The notes under the pieces: generated by a model
What the model saw: the letters and a program-made list of their open reading frames with translations, nothing else
What the model was told of the DNA's origin: nothing
The model's database searches: none
Assembly: GCA_013289685.1 (NCBI GenBank)
Contig: JABCZL010000014.1
Location: 1-64,000 of the forward strand
DNA from: Acidobacteriota bacterium
GTDB taxonomy: Bacteria > Acidobacteriota > Terriglobia > Terriglobales > Acidobacteriaceae
Direction of reading: 5' to 3'
DNA: 64,000 bases
Translations under genes and position numbers: made by a program
Shown: piece after piece, positions 27,630 to 36,557 of the stretch
Layout: every line of letters starts with the position of its first letter
How positions within the stretch are numbered: position 1 is the stretch's first letter

Positions 27630-29075
27630 TCAGAACACAAGCTTACCCGCCAAGCCCTCGGGGATAGACCCCTTGGCTGAAATATTCGTCTGACCAGCGT
27701 AGAAATGCGAAAGCCTTGGGAGCTTGGCGATCGTTGGCAAGACTGCGTCTGTAACTGGAGTGCCATAGACATTCAACGATTCGAGTTGATCCATGTTTCC
27801 CAGGCGTAAGAGCGTAGCATCAGTAAGGCGCGTGTCCATGAGTCGCAGCACGCGCAGCCGTTTCATGGCGGCGATGATGGTTGCAGAACGGTCGGTAACT
27901 GCCGTGCGCGAGAGATCGGCAACGGTGATATGATCCGCGACCGGAACGAAGGACTCAAGATCCTTGTCGCCAAACTTGCTTCCAAGTATGGAAGCATTCA
28001 AGCGCAGGTCGGCCGAGCCTCGCGAATCGTAATCGAATATGCTGGGGAATTGCATTTGCAATCGCGAGACGGCTGGTGCGATTGCGGAACGCAGTTTGGT
28101 GACTGCGGCGGGATCGATCTCTTCAAATGTCACTTCGGCCGCAGGCAGTGCGGGAGTCGGCGCATTCTTGATAGCATCGAGGGCAAGCGTGTCGGAAGCA
28201 CCAGCGCTAATCCACAATTCGATGGCCTTCACCTGGTCCGCAGTTAAAGGCTGTTTCCCCTTCGGCATAAAATCGTCGTGACTGGCCGGCAAGGTAATTC
28301 GACGAAACAGTTCGCTGCCCTGAGTGTTGCCTGCCAAGACGACCCGTCCATGCTTGCCGCCTCGTACAAGTCCACTGTAACTATCGAGCCGAAGATTCCC
28401 TTTGTGCTTGCCCGCACTATGGCAACTGACACATCGAGCAGCAAAGATGGGTTGAATCCGGCCGCCATAAAAGGTATTCGGATCGGCACTGGAAGCTAAT
28501 ACCTCATCCTCCACACCCAGCAGCTTTCGGAGATCCCTCGGCATGTGCTCGGTAAGATGATTCGCGCCGAGCGACAATTGGCCCCCGCGATAACCCGTCC
28601 ATGCAACGAGGCCAATTCCCACCCCCAGTGCAATCGCGTAGGTCAAGCGGAGTTCCCGCAGCCGCGTTTGGAGAAGCCAGCACACCCAACAGACGATCGA
28701 CAGCAGTATGCCGCCCCACATGTGTTGGGTGATCAGCAGTCCGGAATAACCGCCACTGCGTCCCAGGCACCATCCCAGAAGCGCCGCCCCAGTTGCACCA
28801 AACGTTGCCAGCGTAAGAACGAAGCCTGCCGAGAGACTCAGATACGCGAACCTGGCGCTCCGACCAGCGAGTTCCAATATGGGCACCAGCAGAAAGAGCG
28901 CGATCGGGAAATGGACCAACAAAGGATGAAAGCGCCCGATGAACTGCATCCACTCCGCGCGCTCGCTTCCGTCGGGAGGGAAAAAAGCGACCAGCGTCGT
29001 CGCAACCAGGATAGGAGCCAGCATCGCGATCCCGAGGCGAAATTGTCTGACGATGCCGCTTTTCGACGCTGTCAT
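27630..29075 (-). CDS. Membrane c-type cytochrome with DUF2231-like helices and leucine-rich repeats
   Basis: 481 aa. Four or five transmembrane helices fill residues 15-165 (FHPLLVHFPIALFLLVPILE is typical of DUF2231). A planctomycete-type cytochrome follows, with haem motif CVSCH (215-219) and a distal Met in DDFMPKGKQPLT. The C-terminal 150 residues are leucine-rich repeats (LRVLRLMDTRLTDATLLRLG, LESLNVYGTPVTDAVLP). Likely an electron carrier anchored to the membrane. Last gene of a three-gene operon with the DUF1501 and DUF1553 proteins. Confidence 0.82.
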   Translation of the reverse strand: MTASKSGIVRQFRLGIAMLAPILVATTLVAFFPPDGSERAEWMQFIGRFHPLLVHFPIALFLLVPILELAGRSARFAYLSLSAGFVLTLATFGATGAALLGWCLGRSGGYSGLLITQHMWGGILLSIVCWVCWLLQTRLRELRLTYAIALGVGIGLVAWTGYRGGQLSLGANHLTEHMPRDLRKLLGVEDEVLASSADPNTFYGGRIQPIFAARCVSCHSAGKHKGNLRLDSYSGLVRGGKHGRVVLAGNTQGSELFRRITLPASHDDFMPKGKQPLTADQVKAIELWISAGASDTLALDAIKNAPTPALPAAEVTFEEIDPAAVTKLRSAIAPAVSRLQMQFPSIFDYDSRGSADLRLNASILGSKFGDKDLESFVPVADHITVADLSRTAVTDRSATIIAAMKRLRVLRLMDTRLTDATLLRLGNMDQLESLNVYGTPVTDAVLPTIAKLPRLSHFYAGQTNISAKGSIPEGLAGKLVF

Positions 29076-29118
29076 GAAACCTGGCCTAATGATTTGGTCA
29101 AGAATTCGGGCCGGAAAC

Positions 29119-30672
29119 TCACGCCAGAATTTCAGCTACCACTCGGGCCGGCTTCACGCTTGTCAACTTCTGTTCAAGGCCCTGAAACGAATAGTTGAGC
29201 TTGTGGTGATCGAATCCCAGCAGATAGAGCAGGGTTGCATGGAGATCGCGGATGTCGACCGGATCTTTGACGACTTCGTACCCCATCTCATCCGTTTGCC
29301 CAAGAGTGAATCCAGGCTTGATGCCTCCACCCGCCAGCCAGATGGTGAAGGCGCCAGGATTATGGTCCCTGCCGACCCACTTCATCTCCTGACCCTCTCG
29401 GTTTTCCCGCATTGGGGTTCGGCCGAATTCGCCACCCCAAACTACCAGCGTGTCCTCGAGCATGCCGCGCTCTTTCAAGTCGGCCAGCAACGCTGCGGTC
29501 GGCTGATCGACCTCGCGGCAACGATCGGTGAAGCCAAGGTTCAACGCCTCTTTGGGGTCCGCCCCGTGAGAATCCCACCCCCAGTGGTAGAGCTGAATGA
29601 AACGGACGCCGCGCTCAGCCAGTCTCCGCGCGACCAGGCAATTGTTGGCAAAACTAGACTCGCCCGGTTTCGAACCATAGCGCATGCGAACTGACTCAGG
29701 CTCTTTATGGATGTCCATCGCGTCGGTGGCATCCATTTGCATGCGGAACGCCATCTCGTATTGCGCTATGCGTGTGACAGTCTCCGGGTTTCCGAAGGTC
29801 TCATAGGTCCGTTGATTGATCTGATCAATCGCGTCGAGCATACTGCGGCGAAGCGAACGGCTGACGCCCGGAGGATCATCCAAGTAGAGCACCGGCTCAC
29901 CATGCGATCGGCATTGCACGCCCTGGTAGACACTGGGCAGAAAGCCGGAACTCCACAATTGTTTGCCCCCGTCTGGGGATTTGCCTCCGGAAAGCAGGAC
30001 GATGAATCCCGGTAAGTTTTGATTCTCCGTACCCAGGCCATAGAGAACCCACGATCCAAATGAGGGATAGCCGAGTCGCGCGTTTCCGGTGTGCACCAGC
30101 AGCTGCGCGGGTGCGTGATTGAACTGATCGGTCCGCATCGACTTGATGAAGCAGATATCGTCGAGATGCTGTTCCAGATGGGGCAAGCGGTCGGAGATCC
30201 AGTGCCCGCTCTGACCCACCTGATGAAACGGATACTGGGATCCCAGAAGCTTTGGAATTCCGCTGATGAAGGCGAAGCGCTTGCCCGCCAAGAACGATGC
30301 CGGGCAATCTTGCCCGTCGAGCCGCTTCAGATCAGGCTTGTACTCGAAAAGCTCCAACTGGCTTGGCGCTCCGGCCATGTGAAGGTAAATGACGCGCCGC
30401 ACTTTGGCCCTAAACTGCGGTGGCAACGGAGATAGTGGGCTGGAAGCATCACGTGTAAAGTCAAGAGACTCTGAATGCGCGGCGACCTTGGCTGGGCCGG
30501 CATATTGCGCGATCGATGTTCCTGCAAATATCGTGCCCAGGCCGCAGCCAAGGGTCTGCAGGAAGTGACGTCGAGTTTGCGCTTGCAGGAGCGCCAACCG
30601 AACTTCGCGAGACGTCCCACCACTAACGCGACCTGCATTTCCTTCACTGGCGACAATTCTAGTGTTTGGCAT
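29119..30672 (-). CDS. Tat-exported DUF1501 (sulfatase-like) protein
   Basis: 517 aa. Tat signal RRHFLQTLGCGLGTIFAG near residue 35. The DUF1501 body shows VIYLHMAGAPSQLELF, SFGSWVLYGLG, WDSHG and VVWGGEFGRTPM, relatives of the alkaline phosphatase/sulfatase fold. In Planctomycetes and Acidobacteria, DUF1501 genes nearly always accompany DUF1549/DUF1553 cytochrome genes, as here. Catalytic activity is unproven. It starts 4 bases after the upstream gene, so the operon is tight. Confidence 0.88.
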   Translation of the reverse strand: MPNTRIVASEGNAGRVSGGTSREVRLALLQAQTRRHFLQTLGCGLGTIFAGTSIAQYAGPAKVAAHSESLDFTRDASSPLSPLPPQFRAKVRRVIYLHMAGAPSQLELFEYKPDLKRLDGQDCPASFLAGKRFAFISGIPKLLGSQYPFHQVGQSGHWISDRLPHLEQHLDDICFIKSMRTDQFNHAPAQLLVHTGNARLGYPSFGSWVLYGLGTENQNLPGFIVLLSGGKSPDGGKQLWSSGFLPSVYQGVQCRSHGEPVLYLDDPPGVSRSLRRSMLDAIDQINQRTYETFGNPETVTRIAQYEMAFRMQMDATDAMDIHKEPESVRMRYGSKPGESSFANNCLVARRLAERGVRFIQLYHWGWDSHGADPKEALNLGFTDRCREVDQPTAALLADLKERGMLEDTLVVWGGEFGRTPMRENREGQEMKWVGRDHNPGAFTIWLAGGGIKPGFTLGQTDEMGYEVVKDPVDIRDLHATLLYLLGFDHHKLNYSFQGLEQKLTSVKPARVVAEILA

Positions 30673-30676
30673 GACA

Positions 30677-33600
30677 TCACCTGGTCAAAGCCGCATCCAG
30701 ATTGAACAAGACGCTGGCTACGGCCACTAACGCGGAGAGTTCGTCGGCGGCCTTTCCCTTGACGCCGCTGCCGGTCGAATTCCTACCGGTCTCGGCGACT
30801 GCCTTCTCAAACAACCCACGCAATGTGGCCAACTCAAAGTCACTCGGATCGCGAGATAAGACCATCTGAGCACCGCAACGGATACGTCCGTCCAGTGTAT
30901 CGCTCGCGTGCATCATCCGGTTGGCCAGCGCTTCGGCTGCTTCCTGATAGACGGGGTCATTCATCGTGACGAGAGCCTGCAAGGGTGTGTTTGTTGGTAT
31001 GCGTCGCGCCAGGCTCACATCGTGATCCGATGCATCGAAGATGAGAAAGCTTGGATAGCCGCTGGTTCGCTTGATGTATGTATAAATCGCTCGCCGGTAC
31101 CGGTCGGGACCTTTCGCGTCTACCCACTTGCTTTCGTTATAAACAGAATTCCAAACGCCTACTGGTTGCGGTGGCATGACCGGAGGTCCACCGATTTTAT
31201 CCGTTAAGAGCCCGCTCGCGACCAGAGCCTGATCGCGGACCATCTCAGCCGAGAGTCTCTGTTGGGGCCCACGGGCGAGCAGTCGATTGCGCGGATCTTT
31301 TTCGCCCAGTACAACGGACGATTTCGCACTCTGGCGGTAAGTCGCACTGGTTACCAGTTCCCGTAACAGGGCCTTCATGTCCCAATGCAGATCGTTCTCG
31401 AAATGAAGGGCGAGCCAATCCAGCAATTCAGGATTGCTCGGCCTTTCACCGACGCTCCCAAAATTTTCCAGAGTTTCAACAATTCCAGTGCCGAAAAGCT
31501 GCTCCCAATACCGGTTTACCGCCGTTCGCGCCGTTAACGGCTGCTCCGGGCTAAAGAACCACTTGGCTAGAGTCAGGCGATTGCGCGGAGCATCTTCAGG
31601 AAGCCGCGGAAACATTCCCGGTACGTCCGGCGCAAGAGCAGGTCCGATCTTGGCAAGAAAATTCCCGCGCTCGAACTCCATAGTTTCCCGTTTGTCGTAG
31701 TCTGCTTGCTCGACCATCACTGGAGTGCTAACGCTGGGAATCCTCGCAAGTTTGCGGGTGAGGTCCGAAAGCTGCCCCAGGTTTGTACGATATTCCTTAT
31801 CCGTAGCTAGGCCGGACCAGCACAAGTCCGAACTCGCTGCCAGGCGTGCCTTCCGGACCAAGCCCGGCTTGTCGTTGACGAGCTCGACCTGCGTGAGCTG
31901 CAATTTGATACGGCTGCCGCGAGTCAGATGCAGCGGCGACTCCGGGACGCCAATCGTCCAACGGGCATGAAACAGATTGGGATCCTCCGCAAAGCCTCCG
32001 GTTAGATCAACGTAGGCGTTGCGCTTGACGGCACGCGCCACCGCGCTTTGCAGATCGTTTTGAGAATCGGGAACGAAGTAATGAAAGTGGATTTTCTCCT
32101 CACGTCCGCTCGGTTGAATCGCCCAAGCGTCAATCTGGTTCACGACGAAACCGAGTTCGGGGTTGTGGCGGGCAACTTCGCCACTGACGGGTACGACCTC
32201 AACGCGCAACGCTGTAATTACCGGCACCTCCACGGTCGCGATTACTTCATAGACGGACTTGCCTGGAGTGTTTGGGGCGGCCCGCATTTCTCCATCCTCA
32301 ATTTGAAAGGCAATCGGCCGTGCTGCCGCTTTCGCCCTGGCATCCTTCCTGCTGTCGGCAATCGCCTCCACCAGATATTTGCGCTGTTCTTGCCTGTCCT
32401 TGATCTGTTTCGCGGTGCGAGGCTTTGCCGGAGGCTTCTCCTGATCGAAAGTAGAGAGCTGCTGTTCAAGGTGTGCAGTCCTCCATCTCAGAGCCAGCGC
32501 TTCATTCGCCGACGCGGCCGTAATCGGAAGAGCCGTCCACTTCGCCTGTTCTTCCAACTGGCGTCCGCGATCTACCAGCGAACGACCGACCTTTACCATC
32601 TCCTGCTGAATTTTCGACGCTTCCGGATACTTGGCTTCGTCCTTCGGAACGCGCAAAACAGGTGTGTCCTCCGGCAGATCAGCATCGCGCGATGTGTTAA
32701 AGAAAGCGAGCGACTTATAATATTCTGCGTGCCGAATGGGGTCGTAAGGATGGGAATGGCACTGTACGCAGTTCATCGTAAGCCCATTCAGAACGGACCA
32801 TGTGGTCGCGGATCGATCCATGGCGGTGATCAGCCGGAATTCTTCATCGTCGGTGCCACCCTCATCATTGTTCGGTGTCTGGCGGTGAAAGGAACTCGCG
32901 ATCTGATCGTCGAACGTCGCATTGGGAAGCAAGTCACCCGCTAGTTGCGCGATGACGAACTGGTCGTACGGCAAATTTCGGTTGAACGCTCGAATCACCC
33001 AATCGCGATACGGCCATACTCCGGGCCGATCTCGATCTGCCTCATAGCCTTTGCTGTCCGCGTAGCGCGCCAGATCCAGCCATAGCGCTGCCCAACGCTC
33101 CCCATAATGCGGGGAAGCCAGCAGCCGCTCCACCTGTTTCTCGTACGCATCCGGCGACGAATCGTTAAGGAACGCAGCCTGCTCTTCCACGGTAGGAGGA
33201 AGGCCAGTCAGGTCGAAGGTCACCCGCCGCAGCAATGCGGCTTTGTCTGCCTCAGCGGACGGCGCCAGTCCTTCATTCTCCAGCCTCGCGAGGATAAACC
33301 GGTCGAGCGGGCGTCGAATCCAACTCGTCTGCTTCACTATCGGCAAGACCTGCGGCTTGGGCGCCACGAATGCCCAGTGCTCTTCCCATTCGGCGCCTTC
33401 TTGGATCCACCGCCGAAGCAGCGCTAGCTGTTGGGGAAGAAGCGGTGGCGAGTGGTAAGGCATCCGCGCTTCCGGATCCGACGAAGTTACCCGCGCGATC
33501 AGTTCCGATTGCTCGGGATGGCCAGGCACGATCGTCCGACGCCCAGACTTGCCGGTCCCCAGCGCCTCCTCACGATAGATGAACGATACACCGTTCTTCT

Positions 33601-33781
33601 GGCGAACACCGCCGTGGCACTGCACGCAGTTCTGATTCAGGATGGGCTGAATGTCCCTGCTGAAACTGACTCGATTGCGTGATCCTCTGTGGCTGACCCA
33701 CCAGAACGTCGAAATGGACAACAGCACCACAACCAGTACCGCGAAACTGCGAGGCCGCAGAATTGTGGATAGAACCCTCAT
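30677..33781 (-). CDS. PSCyt1-DUF1549-DUF1553 protein
   Basis: 1034 aa. An N-terminal signal anchor (about 12-30) is followed by cytochrome motif CVQCHGG (Cys52, Cys55, His56). DUF1549 follows (RRPLDRFILARLENEGLAPS), then a 300-residue linker with MNCVQCHSHPYDP, and DUF1553 at the C-terminus (SYNESKWVDAK, NTPLQALVTMNDPVYQEAA). First gene of the operon with the DUF1501 protein and a membrane cytochrome. These sets are thought to act on complex, often sulfated, polysaccharides, but the biochemical role is not established. Confidence 0.88.
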   Translation of the reverse strand: MRVLSTILRPRSFAVLVVVLLSISTFWWVSHRGSRNRVSFSRDIQPILNQNCVQCHGGVRQKNGVSFIYREEALGTGKSGRRTIVPGHPEQSELIARVTSSDPEARMPYHSPPLLPQQLALLRRWIQEGAEWEEHWAFVAPKPQVLPIVKQTSWIRRPLDRFILARLENEGLAPSAEADKAALLRRVTFDLTGLPPTVEEQAAFLNDSSPDAYEKQVERLLASPHYGERWAALWLDLARYADSKGYEADRDRPGVWPYRDWVIRAFNRNLPYDQFVIAQLAGDLLPNATFDDQIASSFHRQTPNNDEGGTDDEEFRLITAMDRSATTWSVLNGLTMNCVQCHSHPYDPIRHAEYYKSLAFFNTSRDADLPEDTPVLRVPKDEAKYPEASKIQQEMVKVGRSLVDRGRQLEEQAKWTALPITAASANEALALRWRTAHLEQQLSTFDQEKPPAKPRTAKQIKDRQEQRKYLVEAIADSRKDARAKAAARPIAFQIEDGEMRAAPNTPGKSVYEVIATVEVPVITALRVEVVPVSGEVARHNPELGFVVNQIDAWAIQPSGREEKIHFHYFVPDSQNDLQSAVARAVKRNAYVDLTGGFAEDPNLFHARWTIGVPESPLHLTRGSRIKLQLTQVELVNDKPGLVRKARLAASSDLCWSGLATDKEYRTNLGQLSDLTRKLARIPSVSTPVMVEQADYDKRETMEFERGNFLAKIGPALAPDVPGMFPRLPEDAPRNRLTLAKWFFSPEQPLTARTAVNRYWEQLFGTGIVETLENFGSVGERPSNPELLDWLALHFENDLHWDMKALLRELVTSATYRQSAKSSVVLGEKDPRNRLLARGPQQRLSAEMVRDQALVASGLLTDKIGGPPVMPPQPVGVWNSVYNESKWVDAKGPDRYRRAIYTYIKRTSGYPSFLIFDASDHDVSLARRIPTNTPLQALVTMNDPVYQEAAEALANRMMHASDTLDGRIRCGAQMVLSRDPSDFELATLRGLFEKAVAETGRNSTGSGVKGKAADELSALVAVASVLFNLDAALTR

Positions 33782-33963
33782 AAGCGCTCTATGAGTATAC
33801 GAGGCTCGAACACTTCGTGGGCACGACTTCCGTCACCTTCAACGGAGTGAAAGCCACGTTCCCTTGCTCAACACTGGCAACTCACTAGCGACCGGTAGGT
33901 CGTCATCATCAGCCGAATAGAGGAGCAGTTCAAAAAATCTGCGAAATGCGCCTCGCCTCAATG

Positions 33964-34632
33964 TCCGCGATTCCATAAAATCTCGTTCTATACGTCGACG
34001 GCTTCATGGACAACTGACTGCTTAAGCCATCAAAAGCCATGATTTATTAAGCTTCTAGCCATCATTACAGCCATATGCCTTAAGGCTTGCTGGGCTTCTT
34101 CACTCACATGGCTGGCTTGCTGAGATCATGCACAGGCGTCTCGTCGTACCCTTTTCGACCGCTTTTTGCTTCTGCTCGGGCCAGGAGCTTCTGCACATTG
34201 GCGATTCGCCGCTCCAGGTCCGTCGCCTCGAGTGCCCGGAGTTGCAAATTCAGGAGCGGCGCCAGACCGGCCGCGACCCTGGGATGAAGTTTGCCGGTTA
34301 TAGACGTCGCTGATCAGCTTCTCCACCGCGTCTTGCACTGCGATCACTTTGTCCAGTTTGGGCAAATGGATCGATGACTTCCGCTCGACGGCGGCTTCCG
34401 GGCGGGCGCACTGGTCCGGGCCTGCCGTGCCGGTAGGCAGAAGAGATTGACGCTGCTGGACTTGGTGGCTTCGTTTCGCAAAATGGCAATGTGGTCGGGG
34501 AAAGCTGCGGGTACTGTACCAGGTGCGCTCGCAGCTCAGGTTTCGGTGCTGTCTCCGAACTATTTATTATAAAGTATACTATGTAAATATTTATTAGCTT
34601 TGAGATAATATTGCCGGCGCTAAAATTCGAAC
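33964..34632 (-). repeat. Dispersed repeat copy A (with decayed GKPCRAA-family gene)
   Basis: Shares its left arm (CTCGTTCTAT, GCTTAAGCCATCAAAA, AGCCATCATTACAGCCATAT), gene remnant and right end (AATATTG/ACC-GCGCTAAA) with copy B at 35773-36425. The left arm has AGCCAT at 34025, 34035, 34057 and 34069, roughly in phase with the helix. The pair A/B is in direct orientation and flanks the toxin-antitoxin genes. Confidence 0.75.
34132..34365 (-). pseudogene. GKPCRAA-family remnant, copy A
   Basis: The minus strand starts from [20 protein letters not shown] but shifts frame by one base at the following GTTATAG; the C-terminal half (KLHPRVAAG...) continues in another frame. No N-terminal Cys motif and no proper start. 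A pseudogene that became part of the repeat. Confidence 0.65.
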
Positions 34633-34999
34633 TCGGTGTCGCCGGCGTGTCTGCTTTCCTGCGAAAGTCTTCTCGGGGGGCGCGCCGCCAGGACTGCTGA
34701 ATGTCCTGGAGTCAGCGCCTTCTTCGATAAAACGCGTCCTCTGACCAGGCGTAAATGAGCGGTCGTCGGACGTCCAATGAGACCACAGGGTCCGGAGATC
34801 CGCTATAGATTAAGCAGCCTTGTCGCTCACGACCTTCAGGTTCCAGCGTGGAGGTGTCAGCAGCCTCATCTTCTGCTTCCCTCGACCCAGACGATGGCCG
34901 CTTCCCCAGCAGCTCTAAGGTTCTGGCCAGAGCCCGCTGACTGGCAGTGCGATAACCCTGCAAATGGTTAGAACAACGGAGTAGGTCAATGCAGGAAGC

Positions 35000-35037
35000 T
35001 TGCCAAAATCTATGGTGTGATGCTAAGATGTATCACA
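35000..35037 (+). promoter_or_regulatory. Promoter and operator of the toxin-antitoxin module
   Basis: A -35-like TTGCCA (35000-35005) and an extended -10 TGCTAAGAT (35021-35029) are 18 bases apart. TGTGAT (35016-35021) and ATCACA (35032-35037) form a perfect inverted repeat across the -10 region, a good candidate operator for autorepression. Transcription would begin near 35036, at the antitoxin ATG, so the message could be leaderless. Confidence 0.55.
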
Positions 35038-35279
35038 TGAAGAAAGCATCCGTTCGCGACCTTCGTTACGCGTTCAAGAAGATCGAACGTCTTCTGCACC
35101 AGGGCGAAGAGATCCAGATCACCAAACGGCGGCGGGTCATTGCCCGTCTGGTTCCTGAAGACACCAGGGCTGCCGCACAAGTACCAGATTTTCTTGCGCG
35201 GTTGCGGTCTATCTACGGCGACACAAGGTTGGCGGTCAGCGGTGCGGAACTGATTGCGCAGGACCGGGACCGGTCTTGA
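35037..35279 (+). CDS. Phd/YefM-type antitoxin
   Basis: 80 aa. The N-terminal ASVRDLRYAFKKIERLL is the DNA-binding/dimerisation part of prevent-host-death antitoxins; EIQITKRRRVIARLVPE is the family's beta strand. The C-terminal tail would neutralise the PIN toxin. It overlaps the toxin start by 4 bases, the standard antitoxin-first arrangement. An earlier in-frame ATG at 35028 is possible, but the operator and likely transcription start favour 35037. No Shine-Dalgarno is seen. Confidence 0.8.
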   Translation: MKKASVRDLRYAFKKIERLLHQGEEIQITKRRRVIARLVPEDTRAAAQVPDFLARLRSIYGDTRLAVSGAELIAQDRDRS

Positions 35280-35704
35280 AGATCTACGCGGATGCCACCT
35301 TTCTCATCTCTCTCTACACCCCTGATGCCATTTCCGCCGCCGCCGTCCAAGCCATGCGGGCCTCTGGCGGTGAGCGTTATGTCACAGTCTTTGGCGAACT
35401 GGAAGTCGTGAATGCGATGCACTTGCGAGTTTTCCGGAAAGAACTTTCAGTATCTCAGATGCAGGCATCCCTGAGTGACTTCGAGAAAGACATGCGCGAT
35501 GGGATCTTTCTCCTGCGCCCGCTTCCCGAGCAAGTCTTTGAGAGAGCCGGCCAGTTGTCCCGTCGAACCACGGCTCGCCTGGGGACCCGTACTGCGGACC
35601 TGTTGCATGTTGCCGCCGCTCTCGAACTCGCTGCGGACTACCTTTACAGCTTCGATCAGCAGCAACGAAAACTGGCACGCGCCGTAGGACTCAAGGTCAA
35701 TTGA
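35276..35704 (+). CDS. PIN-domain toxin (VapC-like ribonuclease)
   Basis: 142 aa from a TTG start overlapping the antitoxin stop. The four acidic residues of the PIN active site are visible: Asp6 (YADATF), Glu41 or Glu43 (GELEVV), Asp108 (RTADLLHVAAA) and Asp127 (SFDQQQ). VapC-type toxins cut tRNA or rRNA with Mg2+. Context: coupled to a Phd-type antitoxin and enclosed by direct repeats A and B. Confidence 0.85.
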   Translation: MKIYADATFLISLYTPDAISAAAVQAMRASGGERYVTVFGELEVVNAMHLRVFRKELSVSQMQASLSDFEKDMRDGIFLLRPLPEQVFERAGQLSRRTTARLGTRTADLLHVAAALELAADYLYSFDQQQRKLARAVGLKVN

Positions 35705-35772
35705 GGCCTCACCAAGGGCCGCATTCATCGAGTCAACCGCACCCTGACGGAAGGGGGCGCGGGTTCGCCGTC

Positions 35773-36425
35773 TGCGATTCCCTAAATCTCGTTCTATGCG
35801 TCGATGGCTTCATGGATAACTCACTGCTTAAGCCATCAAAAGGCATGATTAATTGAGGCCATAGCCATCATTACAGCCATATGCCTTAAAGCTTCTTCCG
35901 ACTTCGTAAATTTTCACGAGGCCGGCTTGCGGAAATCATGCGCAGGCGTCTCGTCGTACCCTTTTCGACTGCTTTTTGCTTCCGCTCGGGCCAGGAGCTT
36001 CTCCACCTTGGCGAGTCGCCGCTCCAGCTCCGTCGCCTCGAGTGCACGGAGCTGCAAGTTCAAGAGCGGCGCCAGACCGGCCGCGACCCGGGGATGAAGT
36101 TTGCCGGCGTAGACGTCGCTGATCAGCTTCTCCACGGCGTCTTGGACTGCGATCACTTTGTCCAGTTTGGGCAAATGGATCGATGACTTCCGCTCGACGG
36201 CGGCTTCCGGGCGGGCGCACTGGTCCGGGCCTGCCGTGCCGGTGGGCAGAAGAGATTGACGCTGCTGGACTTGGTGGCTTCGTAGGGGGAAGTTGCGAGT
36301 ACTGTACCGTTTGCGCTTACAGCTCAGGTTTCGGTGCTGCCTCCGACTATTTACTATAAAGTATAGTATGTAATCTACTATTGTCTTAGCGATAATATTA
36401 CCAGCGCTAAAGATCGAACCGCGCG
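35773..36425 (-). repeat. Dispersed repeat copy B
   Basis: Second member of the direct-repeat pair around the toxin-antitoxin genes; it matches copy A along about 650 bases. Near its right end it has the perfect palindrome TACTATA-AAG-TATAGTA (36352-36368), then ATAATATTACCAGCGCTAAA, which also ends copy C. Confidence 0.75.
35914..36174 (-). pseudogene. GKPCRAA-family protein, copy B (5'-truncated)
   Basis: The frame is intact from a TTG codon at 36174 ([19 protein letters not shown]) through [20 protein letters not shown] to HDFRKPAS. Compared with intact copy D it lacks the N-terminal domain with the GKPCRAA and CFFH motifs, which is replaced by unrelated repeat sequence. It could encode a short helical protein, but the missing domain and poor start make a pseudogene more likely. 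Confidence 0.6.
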
Positions 36426-36556
36426 GAACTTGTTGCTCGGTATCCTGCCTCTTGCGAGCGTCACTTTCACGTGTCCAGTGGTCGCGCCGCTCGGTACGGT
36501 GGCAGAACTCTGGAACTCGGTATCAATCGCCGCCTTACTTGCCTTTCCGGCTGCAT
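36420..36556 (-). pseudogene. Possible remnant of an Ig-like IPT/TIG domain
   Basis: The minus-strand frame reads TVPSGATTGHVKVTLARG followed by SNKF, the characteristic last strands of IPT/TIG domains. It has no start and lies between the PEGA gene and repeat B, whose end may have inserted into it. Confidence 0.35.
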
Positions 36557-36557
36557 T

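Larger units (their letters stand above)
33782..34999. other. Gene-poor stretch holding repeat copy A
   Basis: Contains repeat copy A (33964-34632) and about 370 further bases up to the toxin-antitoxin promoter. A minus-strand frame (34712-34963) shows no recognisable product. Confidence 0.5.
35705..36557. other. Stretch holding repeat copy B and a decayed Ig-like fragment
   Basis: Mostly repeat copy B (35773-36425), then a minus-strand remnant to 36557. No intact gene. Confidence 0.5.

Noticed and set aside
34712-34963. 83-aa minus-strand frame before the toxin-antitoxin genes
   Set aside because: No ribosome site or recognisable motif; left as unassigned sequence.
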